Below are positions 1 to 6,356 of a stretch of DNA of 24,619 nucleotides, piece by piece. The stretch spans positions 1 to 24,619 of the forward strand of contig CBCXVS010000091.1 of assembly GCA_965178525.1 (NCBI GenBank). The letters are read 5' to 3'. The translations under genes and the position numbers were made by a program. This DNA is from CBCXVS01 sp965178525. Its GTDB lineage: Bacteria; Tectomicrobia; Entotheonellia; Entotheonellales; Entotheonellaceae. The notes below the pieces were generated by a model, which was given only the letters and a program-made list of their open reading frames with translations, was not told the DNA's origin and ran no database searches. How positions within the stretch are numbered: the first letter of the stretch is position 1; every line of letters begins with the position of its first letter.

Positions 1-420
1 AATGGACTTTTGAATTGGGCCAACCTGTTGATCTACTTAACCCTCCGCCTATTCTGCCAGGGGAACTTCGGCCTAGGGACTTGGTCATCCCTAAGATAAA
101 ACAATGACTTAAGCAAGGAAACTGCTATTTTATGAATTATCCGGGTTAGGATGGTTCGCCCGATCACGAGTTGATACCAGCGCCGTCTTTTCATAACCTG
201 CCTCCTTCTTGAAGTTAACGGCCGATGATGCGAAATGGCGTGTCAGTGGGTATCATAGGCTATGATGGACTTGTCACATGCTTTTACCTCCTGGCCGTTG
301 GCTGTATGCGTCAAGACGGCTGGCAGCTCCAGGTTCCAGGAGGCTGGGTACGTATCGGCGGGTGTGGCGCCGCGAGACGGCGGCTCGCTGAGCGTGTTAC
401 CCCGTCCTTGCGAAAACTTG
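1..420. other. Left-edge region without a recognisable gene
   Basis: I recognise no gene here. Plus-strand frame 1 is open from the first base to a TAA at 97-99 and reads NGLLNWANLL and about 20 more hydrophobic-rich residues. It could be the tail of a gene that starts outside the window, but I cannot match it to a family. The short open frames at 225-513 overlap each other on both strands, have no convincing ribosome-binding site and look like chance. The stretch before position 200 is more AT-rich than the genes that follow. Confidence 0.4.
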
Positions 421-449
421 TTGACTTCTGCCTGCAGAAGCTTTACCTT
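421..449 (+). promoter_or_regulatory. Candidate MerR-type promoter/operator of the merR-like–ftsZ operon
   Basis: A -35-like box TTGACT (421-426) is followed after 17 bases by a weak -10-like box TACCTT (444-449). A perfect inverted repeat lies between them, CTTCTGC-CT-GCAGAAG (425-440). The downstream ATG is at 467. MerR-family activators are known to bind dyads placed between the -35 and -10 boxes of their own promoters, and the next gene encodes a MerR-like protein, so autoregulation is a reasonable inference. The spacer is 17 bases rather than the 19-20 typical of classic MerR-activated promoters, so repression is as likely as activation. The dyad is seen directly; its function is inferred. 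Confidence 0.5.
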
Positions 450-466
450 CGTGCAGAGCGGAGTTA

Positions 467-1012
467 ATGCAACTTGCATTAAAAAAGGACGCGTTGCTTG
501 TGGAACTCTATGACAGTCGTACAGTCGCCGCTCAGCTCAACATTCCCTACCGTACGTTGATGTACTGGGTCGAGACCGGCTTGATCTCTCCCCATACCTA
601 CTCGGGGCGTCGCCGCACGCCCGTGCGGTTTTCCGACAAAGATGTGAAGGAAATTGGGCGGTTGGCGCAGCTACGGCGATACTTGCGGGGGCAAACGTTG
701 CGCGACGTGCTCAACACGCTGCGGGAGATGGGCCACAATCCCTTATCCCAAGGAGATTTCCTCGTGCTGCAAAACCGCAAGGGGCAACGCAACGTCATCA
801 AAATTATGCATAATAACGAGGCCATTCAGTTGCTGCATGCGCAGCCTGATAGCCAGCAGTTACGGCTTATTCCACTGACCGGGGATGAGGTGCAAGAAGC
901 GATTACGGCCGGCCGGCAAGAAGTCCTATTCAGTACCCGCGACAGTGAAGAGCCGCGCCCACCGGAAGCGCAAGCCGGTGAGGATGAGGCCGAGGCAGAA
1001 CAGGCGGAGTAG
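467..1012 (+). CDS. MerR-like helix-turn-helix transcriptional regulator
   Basis: This is a 181-residue protein whose N-terminus (about residues 13-75, from YDSRTVAAQLNIPYRTLMYW to the basic stretch around RLAQLRRYL) fits the winged helix-turn-helix of the MerR superfamily. The key features are a short recognition helix, the conserved Tyr-Trp, and a Gly-Arg-Arg-rich wing followed by a second helical segment. The middle (about 95-150) is not a metal-binding or known effector domain that I recognise. The last 30 residues are very acidic (Glu/Asp/Ala-rich) and probably disordered. The start at 467 has a modest GGAG ribosome-binding site at 460-463. It stops 24 bases before the ftsZ start, so the two are probably cotranscribed. 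A dyad in the promoter spacer suggests self-regulation. Its regulatory target and ligand are unknown. Confidence 0.75.
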   Translation: MQLALKKDALLVELYDSRTVAAQLNIPYRTLMYWVETGLISPHTYSGRRRTPVRFSDKDVKEIGRLAQLRRYLRGQTLRDVLNTLREMGHNPLSQGDFLVLQNRKGQRNVIKIMHNNEAIQLLHAQPDSQQLRLIPLTGDEVQEAITAGRQEVLFSTRDSEEPRPPEAQAGEDEAEAEQAE

Positions 1013-1036
1013 AGGTCACCAGGGAGGGTGTTGCGA

Positions 1037-2248
1037 ATGATTACGTTCGCCAATGAAACGGAAAGACTGGCGCGCATTAAGGTATTTGGTGTTGGCGGTG
1101 GTGGTGGCAATGCCGTGAACACCATGGTTGCGGCCGGGTTGCAGGGGGTAGAGTTTCTCACGGCGAATACGGATGCCCAAGCGATCGATGCGACCGAGGC
1201 GGAAGTCCGGTTGCAAATCGGGGCGGAGCTGACCAAGGGCCTGGGTGCTGGGGCGAATCCGGAAATCGGCCGCAAGGCTGCGCAGGAGGATCGCGATGTC
1301 ATCATCAACGCGCTCGATGGCGCGGACATGGTGTTCATTACGGCGGGCATGGGCGGCGGCACGGGGACGGGTGCGGCACCCGTGATTGCCAGTATGGCGC
1401 GCGAACTAGATATTCTGACGGTCGGCGTCGTGACAAAACCGTTTGCGTTTGAGGGGCGGCAGCGGATGCGGCAGGCCGAGACGGGCATCCATGATTTGCG
1501 TGACAATGTCGATACGCTGATCACGATTCCCAACCAGCGGTTGTTGGAAGTGGTAGACCGCAGTACCCCGTTGAAGCAAGCGTTCAAAGTCGCGGATGAT
1601 ATTCTACGGCAAGCGGTGCAGAGCATTTCAGACCTGATTTTAGTGCCCGGTTTGATTAATCTAGACTTTGCCGATGTTCGGACGATCATGAGTGGGCGGG
1701 GAAAGGCCATCATGGGCACCGGCGATGCCGATGAGGCGCAGGGAGCGATCGCGGCGGCGCAGCGGGCCATTGAGAGCCCATTGCTAGAAGCCTCTGTGCA
1801 CGGCGCCCGCGGCGTGCTCATCAACATTACCGGCGGTCCGCACATTTCGTTAATGGATGTGAATGAAGCGGCGTCATCGGTGCAGATGGCGGCGCATCCT
1901 GAAGCGGAGATCATCTTTGGCGCCGTGATCGACGAGCAAATGGGGGATGCGTTGCGCGTCACTGTCATCGCCACTGGCTATGATGATGTGGGTCTGCAGG
2001 ACGTCAGCCCAGCCACGCCCGTGCTGGCGCGACGCTATGAGGTTCCCGAGCGTGAGCCGCTCGCCGACCCGGTTGGTCTGCCAGAATATGAAGTCCACGA
2101 GAAGTTCAATCCGGAGGCGCTTGCTCGCTGGCAGGCCATGTCGTACCCAGGAGGGACGGAGAGCGACATGGTGCTGGACGACCCGCCTCGTGAACGCGCG
2201 CTGGAAGTACCGACCTTCTTCCGCCGTCGCTGGGCGCGCCGCCGCTGA
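1037..2248 (+). CDS. ftsZ: Cell division protein FtsZ
   Basis: FtsZ is the tubulin-like GTPase that forms the cytokinetic Z ring at mid-cell. The 403-residue product has the N-terminal nucleotide-binding loop GVGGGGGNAVN (residues 18-28), the tubulin signature GMGGGTGTG (104-112) and the catalytic T7 loop around NLDFADV. A variable linker follows, then a C-terminal peptide LEVPTFFRRR that corresponds to the FtsA/ZipA-binding tail. I chose the ATG at 1037 because AGGGAGG at 1021-1027 is about nine bases upstream; the in-frame GTG at 1028 and TTG at 1031 are too close to it. The gene is not in a dcw cluster: neither ftsA, ftsQ nor mur genes flank it. Instead it follows a MerR-like regulator by 24 bases. 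The long frame on the opposite strand (826-1974) is a shadow. Confidence 0.97.
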   Translation: MITFANETERLARIKVFGVGGGGGNAVNTMVAAGLQGVEFLTANTDAQAIDATEAEVRLQIGAELTKGLGAGANPEIGRKAAQEDRDVIINALDGADMVFITAGMGGGTGTGAAPVIASMARELDILTVGVVTKPFAFEGRQRMRQAETGIHDLRDNVDTLITIPNQRLLEVVDRSTPLKQAFKVADDILRQAVQSISDLILVPGLINLDFADVRTIMSGRGKAIMGTGDADEAQGAIAAAQRAIESPLLEASVHGARGVLINITGGPHISLMDVNEAASSVQMAAHPEAEIIFGAVIDEQMGDALRVTVIATGYDDVGLQDVSPATPVLARRYEVPEREPLADPVGLPEYEVHEKFNPEALARWQAMSYPGGTESDMVLDDPPRERALEVPTFFRRRWARRR

Positions 2249-2362
2249 GCGCCTGTGGCTGAATGGGAAGCCATGCCGCGCTTGCGTGCGATTTGCTTGA
2301 ATCGTGACGATGTTCGGGAGGGGCGGCGGGCCTTCCTGGAAAAGCGCCCGCCAATCTTTTAA
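2249..2362 (+). pseudogene. Relic of an enoyl-CoA hydratase (crotonase) C-terminus
   Basis: Directly after the ftsZ TGA, in the same reading frame, 37 codons run to a TAA at 2360-2362 and end in DDVREGRRAFLEKRPPIF. The pattern D-x-x-E-G-x-x-A-F-L-E-K-R-x-P-x-F is the characteristic C-terminal end of enoyl-CoA hydratase/isomerase family proteins. Nothing upstream in this frame resembles the rest of that family, because the frame there is ftsZ. I interpret this as the 3' stump of a crotonase gene left by a rearrangement that joined it to the end of ftsZ. It has no start codon with a ribosome-binding site; the only ATG is at 2273. The resemblance is from pattern recognition over about 20 residues, so it could be coincidental. 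Confidence 0.5.
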
Positions 2363-2464
2363 TAGGACCGCTAAGTTGGTGGGGGACACGGCCACGTTAG
2401 GGCCTTGAGCGCTGCTGGCGTGCCTCTCTGAGGTCGTCGATAAGGAGGATGGTAAGGGGAGAGA

Positions 2465-2836
2465 TCACTCGGTTATACCGATGCGCTGAGCTGCTGTGCT
2501 GGTGGTGATGAAATCGGCTACCGTGTTTTGGGCATCATTGTCGCGCCAACCGATCCACCAGAATTCGGCGCCGATTTCGTAGACATCGCCTTCCCGTTTG
2601 GACCATTTGATTTTGGCCAGCGCCAGAATAGAGGAGTGGAGGTCGTCTGCATCGATGTCAAAGGCGACCATGCTGCCCTTTTCCAGTGGTTCGTCCGTCG
2701 TGAAGCACAATCCCCCACCACTGATGTTGACGGCGAGACTGCTAACGGGATTGCGGTCGAACTGTTCCTGGTCGACAAGTGAGTACGAAATGCGATAGTC
2801 CTTGCTCACACGAGGAAATTTTCTGCGCTTGAACAC
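2465..2836 (-). CDS. PilZ-domain protein (likely c-di-GMP binding)
   Basis: The 123-residue protein is a single PilZ domain. The N-terminus has the arginine motif RRKFPRVSKDYRISY (residues 4-18; the RxxxR pattern contacts the guanines of c-di-GMP). After about 25 residues comes VNISGGGLCF (37-46), the D/N-x-S-x-x-G motif that binds the second part of the ligand. Both motifs are present, so binding of c-di-GMP is likely. The start is GTG at 2836 with AAGGAG six bases upstream. PilZ-only proteins act as second-messenger receptors for motility, pili or exopolysaccharide export; no target gene is adjacent. queC lies upstream on the same strand, 119 bases away, but no functional link is evident. 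Confidence 0.85.
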   Translation of the reverse strand: MFKRRKFPRVSKDYRISYSLVDQEQFDRNPVSSLAVNISGGGLCFTTDEPLEKGSMVAFDIDADDLHSSILALAKIKWSKREGDVYEIGAEFWWIGWRDNDAQNTVADFITTSTAAQRIGITE

Positions 2837-2955
2837 GGCCCGCTCCTTTTTGCCTTCCGAAGAGCCCTGTCGTTGGTTGTCAAGAACTTATCGAACCTTA
2901 TCGGCACGCCCTGGAGGAAACTTGACGCACGTCACCAGCGGGTATGCGGGGTGCG

Positions 2956-3630
2956 TTACGCCTTCTCGGCGTGTGCACGAGTGAGCAGCGGGTCGGCAAC
3001 GCCAGCTTCGGCAAAGCCGCGTTGGCGAAGCTGGCAAGCGGGGCAGCGTTGACACGGTGGAAACATGCCTTCATAACAGGTATGCGAATAGGCTATGGCG
3101 TCGAGTGCGCCAACTTCTTGCGCCAGATGCACGGTTTGGGCTTTGGTGAGATGCATTAAGGGCGTGTGTATCGTCATGGTGTCGTCCAGACCCAGTGTCA
3201 GGGCTTGTTCCAGGGCCTGCATGGTGTTTTCGCGGCAGTCGGGATAACCGCTATAATCGGTTTGGCAGGTCCCGGTGACCAGACGCTGCACCTCTCGTTG
3301 GTAGGCAAACGCCGCGGCCACCGTCAGGAAGAGGAGATTGCGGCCCGGGACAAAGGTATTGGACAGGCCGCGGCGGCCACCACTGGGTCGGAGGTCACCG
3401 TCAGTACCGATGAGCGGAGAGCCGCCGAGTTGGCGTAGAATATCGAGTTGCAAGACCGTGAGCGGCACGTTGGCCATATCGCAGACCGTTCGCGCCGCGT
3501 CGAGTTCACGGCGGTGCCGTTGTCCGTAATCGAAGGCGAGGGCGTACAACGGCTCGAAGCGTTGTTTGGCCCAATACAGACAAGTTGTGGAGTCCTGCCC
3601 ACCACTGCTTAAACAGACTGCACCGGCCAT
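2956..3630 (-). CDS. queC: 7-cyano-7-deazaguanine synthase QueC
   Basis: QueC converts 7-carboxy-7-deazaguanine to preQ0 using ATP and ammonia, a step in queuosine tRNA modification. The 224-residue protein has the ATP-pyrophosphatase P-loop SGGQDS (residues 9-14), the family stretch DYGQRH, the substrate-region FVPGRN, and a C-terminal zinc site of four cysteines (185, 193, 196, 199). Length and motif order are normal for the family. The start ATG at 3630 follows AAGGAGA by about eight bases. It lies about 33 bases downstream of a good sigma70-like promoter. No other queuosine gene (queD, queE, queF) is in the window, so it is isolated here. Confidence 0.95.
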   Translation of the reverse strand: MAGAVCLSSGGQDSTTCLYWAKQRFEPLYALAFDYGQRHRRELDAARTVCDMANVPLTVLQLDILRQLGGSPLIGTDGDLRPSGGRRGLSNTFVPGRNLLFLTVAAAFAYQREVQRLVTGTCQTDYSGYPDCRENTMQALEQALTLGLDDTMTIHTPLMHLTKAQTVHLAQEVGALDAIAYSHTCYEGMFPPCQRCPACQLRQRGFAEAGVADPLLTRAHAEKA

Positions 3631-3669
3631 ATATTTTCTCCTTCTTTTCCCTGGTCTGGCCTATGCGCA

Positions 3670-3699
3670 ATGATACCGTGCCCCAGGCCAAATTGTCAC
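3670..3699 (-). promoter_or_regulatory. Putative sigma70-type promoter of queC
   Basis: On the minus strand GTGACA (complement of 3694-3699; five of six to TTGACA) is separated by 18 bases from TATCAT (complement of 3670-3675; five of six to TATAAT). Transcription would start near 3663, leaving a short leader of about 33 bases before the queC ATG. That leader is too short for a preQ1 riboswitch followed by an expression platform, and I see no preQ1-like motif. Confidence 0.5.
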
Positions 3700-3757
3700 G
3701 GATGTCTTACTGAGTTGACAGCGATAAAGCAAGCATGGCAGCATGAGGAAATGTGGA

Positions 3758-3782
3758 ATGCGCCATGCGCCATGCGCCATGC
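3758..3782. repeat. Heptameric tandem repeat (ATGCGCC, 3.6 copies)
   Basis: ATGCGCC occurs at 3758, 3765 and 3772 with a partial fourth copy. It lies in the divergent queC/LLM intergenic region, just upstream of the LLM ribosome-binding site. Two other period-7 arrays with different units occur at 4846-4940 and 6286-6310, so this seems to be a class of intergenic short tandem repeats in this genome. Confidence 0.75.
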
Positions 3783-3804
3783 ATGGAGTTGGAAGGGGTG
3801 TGGT

Positions 3805-4821
3805 ATGAAAGTCGGGCTTTTTGTGACCAATCAAAATCCGCCGGGTACCGATATGATCTCGGCTCTCGAAGAGCAGTATGTCATGGTACGCTTGGCCCGG
3901 GATAAGGGCTGGGATGCGATCGCCACTGGGCAGCATTATCTCAGCGAGGGGGTGAGTCAGCTCCAGTTGATCCCGTTTTTGGCGTGCTTGGCGGCGGAAG
4001 CAGAGCCCATGATGGGGGTGGCTGGCATTATTCTCCTCGGGCTCCATAATCCGGTCGAAGTGGCCGAATGCGTGGCATCGCTCGATGTGATCTGGAAGGG
4101 TAATTTTGTCCTTGGCGTTGGCTTGGGCTACCGCGATGTCGAATTCGATGCATTTAATATCCCGAAGGGGCAACGCTTGCGGCGTTTTGAGCAATGCCTC
4201 GACATCGTCAAGCAGTTATGGACCGAAGATCAGGTGACAATTGAGACCGACGCCACCACGCTGGCCGACGTGACGCTGACCTGCCGGCCCGTGCAGAAGC
4301 CGTATCCACCGCTCTGGTTCGCCGCCAACAACGATAATGCGGTCAAACGTGCGGCTCGGCTCGGCGACAATTGGTTCATTAATCCGCATGCGACGATGAC
4401 GACGATTAAACGCCAGATGGGTTTGTATCGCGAGGAACTCGAACGGCTGGGGAAACCGTTCCCGACGGTGTTACCGATGATCAAAGAAATTTTCTGCGCC
4501 AAGGACACCCAAACGGCGTTGGAGATGGCCGGCCCCTACCTAGCGAAAAAATATCAGACCTATGCCTCGTGGGGCCAAGATGACGTCTTACCGGGAGATG
4601 AGACGTTTCAGCAGCCGTTCGAGGAACTGCTGCAGGATCGTTTCGTGCTGGGCAGCCCGGAAGCGTGCTATGAGCAACTGCGGCCCTGTTGGGAAGAGCA
4701 TGGCGTCAATTACTTCTTTTTTCGCACGCATTGGAGTGGCATGCCGCTCGGCCATGCCGTGTCGAGTATGCGGCTGATCAGTGATGAGCTGTTACCGGCG
4801 TTGCGGCAGGTGGGCCGCTGA
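3805..4821 (+). CDS. LLM-class (luciferase-like) flavin-dependent monooxygenase
   Basis: The 338-residue protein is a TIM-barrel enzyme of the bacterial luciferase-like superfamily, which oxidises substrates with O2 using reduced FMN (some members use F420). Recognisable blocks are the N-terminal strand MKVGLFVTN, the segment GLHNPVEVAECVASLDVIW around residues 75-93, then VLGVGLGYRDVEFDAF, and the late PYPPLWFAANNDNAVKRAA stretch. The family is too diverse to infer a substrate. The ATG at 3805 is preceded by GGAAGGGG at 3791-3798; an upstream in-frame extension back to 3670 lacks a ribosome-binding site and contains the repeat. It is divergent from queC. A terminator-like hairpin follows immediately after its stop. 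Confidence 0.9.
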   Translation: MKVGLFVTNQNPPGTDMISALEEQYVMVRLARDKGWDAIATGQHYLSEGVSQLQLIPFLACLAAEAEPMMGVAGIILLGLHNPVEVAECVASLDVIWKGNFVLGVGLGYRDVEFDAFNIPKGQRLRRFEQCLDIVKQLWTEDQVTIETDATTLADVTLTCRPVQKPYPPLWFAANNDNAVKRAARLGDNWFINPHATMTTIKRQMGLYREELERLGKPFPTVLPMIKEIFCAKDTQTALEMAGPYLAKKYQTYASWGQDDVLPGDETFQQPFEELLQDRFVLGSPEACYEQLRPCWEEHGVNYFFFRTHWSGMPLGHAVSSMRLISDELLPALRQVGR

Positions 4822-4842
4822 TTGCAGAGCACTGCAAATTTT
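4822..4842 (+). terminator. Small hairpin with T-tract after the LLM gene
   Basis: TTGCAG (4822-4827) and CTGCAA (4832-4837) form a six-base-pair stem with loop AGCA, followed by ATTTT. It begins one base after the LLM stop codon. The stem is short, so it would be a weak intrinsic terminator. The larger repeat hairpin just downstream may be the real transcription barrier. Confidence 0.4.
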
Positions 4843-4845
4843 GAA

Positions 4846-4940
4846 GAGCTCTTAGCTATCAGCTGTCAGCTAAAAAAGGAAGGTACAAGATTTCTTCTTC
4901 CAGCGTTTTAACTGATGGCTGATAGCTGATAGCTAAGAGC
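4846..4940. repeat. Inverted pair of heptameric (TGATAGC) arrays forming a long hairpin
   Basis: The right arm (about 4911-4940) consists of near-tandem 7-mers TGATGGC, TGATAGC, TGATAGC, TAAGAGC. The left arm (about 4846-4877) is the same array in inverted orientation. The innermost shared segment AGCTGATAGCTAAGAGC is a perfect 17-base match between arms, and pairing continues for several more bases with one mismatch, so the stem is about 24 base pairs with a loop of roughly 40 bases. It sits between two convergent genes (LLM and the small zinc protein), a place where a bidirectional terminator would be expected. Confidence 0.75.
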
Positions 4941-4988
4941 GGTGCTGTCAACGCTGCAGAGCCGCCAAGTCGTCTGCCGAGGGGCCGT

Positions 4989-5216
4989 TCATGTGTTCTG
5001 CACCCTACCGTTGGTATACGTCGTATAGTGGCTGAGCATTAACAAGGCGACCAGGTCGGGCGCCTGCTCCTTGCCACAGTGTCGGCACACCAATTCTAAC
5101 GTATCAATGCGAAATAACTCCGGTCCCAGGGCAAAGTTTCGGGGTTGGTTGCAGAGGGCGCACAGCGTCTGGCGCGTGCCGGTATTACGGGCAATGATAA
5201 GCCGTGGGGTGTTCAT
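4989..5216 (-). CDS. Small zinc-ribbon-like protein
   Basis: The 75-residue protein has two Cys-x-x-Cys knuckles, C19-A-L-C22 and C44-R-H-C47, spaced 21 residues apart, as in a zinc ribbon. I do not recognise a specific family. The ATG at 5216 has an AGAGGAAG purine stretch upstream at suitable spacing. It is convergent with the LLM gene and alone on its strand. Such proteins may bind nucleic acid or other proteins, but nothing here specifies a role. Confidence 0.6.
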   Translation of the reverse strand: MNTPRLIIARNTGTRQTLCALCNQPRNFALGPELFRIDTLELVCRHCGKEQAPDLVALLMLSHYTTYTNGRVQNT

Positions 5217-5606
5217 CTGTTGGCTTCCTCTGACTTATTGTCCAGCGTTCTCAAGTCGGTAGCATGGTCTCATGAGAGATCGTGTACCACAGCGGTACTG
5301 ATGCTTGCTGTGTGGCATCTGAGAGAGAGCAAAAATTATGCCAGAGCAGTCCGTGGCAGGGGGTTGTGAAGAAAAGGCCGAGTTTTCAGGTAGAAATAGC
5401 GTGCCCCAGGAAACCCTGCTGGTGTGTGATGACGCTTGCGGCCTTGAACCTATGGTCAGGTATGACCTAATCGCATGGCCTTGCCCTATGGCGGCCATGA
5501 CACGGTGGCAATGTGCTTGACGTCGCGGGAGCGGATTGCCATACTGGCAGAGATGAGGCGTCATGCGCCGCATGGCAGAGCTGGGAGATAGATCGGGAGC
5601 GGATAT
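5217..5606. other. Gene-poor interval between zinc protein and yacG
   Basis: No convincing gene is present. A 60-codon frame starting ATG at 5338 has no recognisable motif and only a weak purine stretch upstream. Small imperfect stem-loops occur (for example GTACC-ACAGC-GGTAC near 5283-5297), none followed by a T-tract. The interval should hold the promoters of the two divergent neighbours, but I cannot identify convincing -35/-10 pairs. Confidence 0.4.
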
Positions 5607-5837
5607 ATGCCACAGACATACCGCCGGCTGTGTCCCCACTGCTTGCAAGAAGTTGCCTGGCCTGAAACACCAACCTACCCTTTTTGTTCTGAACGTTGCC
5701 GCTTGATTGATCTTGGCGCATGGGCGAGCGGTGATTACCGCATTCCGGGCGAACCGGTCACGGACGAGGAAGAGGGGGTTGGAGGGGCGGCTTCGGAGAA
5801 CGACATGCAGGCGGAGTGGGGCGAGGAATACGCCTAA
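5607..5837 (+). CDS. yacG: DNA gyrase inhibitor YacG (zinc-binding)
   Basis: YacG is a small zinc protein that binds GyrB and inhibits gyrase in E. coli. The 76-residue product carries C9-P-H-C12 and C27-S-E-R-C31 as the four zinc ligands, in the family pattern CPxC...PFCSERC followed by IDLGAW and the downstream YRIPGEP. The C-terminus is acidic, as usual. In enterobacteria yacG sits beside coaE; here it is followed after 38 bases by a glyoxalase-fold gene on the same strand. The ATG at 5607 has only a modest GGGAG-like site upstream. Confidence 0.9.
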   Translation: MPQTYRRLCPHCLQEVAWPETPTYPFCSERCRLIDLGAWASGDYRIPGEPVTDEEEGVGGAASENDMQAEWGEEYA

Positions 5838-5875
5838 CAGGTGATGACCGCAGGGGTCACGAGGAGGAAGAAGTT

Positions 5876-6280
5876 ATGCTGAACTTTACCGCGATGGATC
5901 ACATTGTCCTGAATGTCCGTGATATGGATACCATCTTGAGTTTCTATATTGACGTCCTCGGCCTTGAGGGGGAGCGCATTGAAGATTACCATGAGGGGAA
6001 AGTGCCGTTTCCGTCCGTGCGAATCAACACGGATACGTTGATCGATCTCTTTCCTATGAAGGCGGCAGAATCGGCGGTTGCAGCGGCAGAAAACCTGAAC
6101 CATTTTTGTATGGTGATCGAACCCACCGATATGTAGCAGGTGATCGCTCACCTCGAGGGGCACGGCGTCACGGTCGACGAAGGACCGGTGCCGCGCTGGG
6201 GCGCCCATGGCAGTGGCACATCGATTTATTTTAATGATCCCGAAGGGAACCGCATTGAAATTCGCTATTACGAGGGCTGA
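5876..6280 (+). pseudogene. VOC/glyoxalase-fold protein interrupted by an in-frame TAG
   Basis: From ATG 5876 (strong GGAGGAAG site at 5862-5870) the frame encodes a vicinal-oxygen-chelate protein: MDHIVLNVRDMD at the start, with candidate metal ligand H9, then LNHFCMVI with H76. A TAG at 6134-6136 ends it at residue 86. The same frame then continues for 47 codons with typical VOC C-terminal sequence, GPVPRWGAHGSG, IYFNDPEGN and IEIRYYEG, to a TGA at 6278-6280. The stop therefore removes the second beta-alpha-beta half and the glutamate ligand. A single substitution in an otherwise preserved frame suggests a recent nonsense mutation or a base-calling error. Other genes in the window end in TAG, which argues against recoding. 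Confidence 0.85.
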
Positions 6281-6285
6281 TCGCA

Positions 6286-6310
6286 AATGCGGAATGCGGA
6301 GTGCGGAATG
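6286..6310. repeat. Heptameric tandem repeat (AATGCGG, three copies plus)
   Basis: AATGCGG at 6286 and 6293 and AGTGCGG at 6300 are followed by a partial copy. It begins six bases after the VOC stop, between convergent genes. It has the same 7-base period as the arrays at 3758-3782 and 4846-4940, with a different unit. Confidence 0.7.
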
Positions 6311-6356
6311 GAAGAGGTGCTGTTCCTGCGTGATTGGGATGGCATCGTAGAGTCAG

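Noticed and set aside
826..1974. 382-codon open frame opposite ftsZ
   Set aside because: It is a Ser/Ala/Arg-rich shadow of the GC-rich ftsZ gene, with no motif and no ribosome-binding site.
3631..3699. preQ1 riboswitch upstream of queC
   Set aside because: The predicted leader is about 33 bases, and no C-rich loop/A-rich tail motif is visible.
5338..5520. 60-codon open frame before yacG
   Set aside because: It has no family resemblance, no good ribosome-binding site, and overlapping frames of similar length on both strands.
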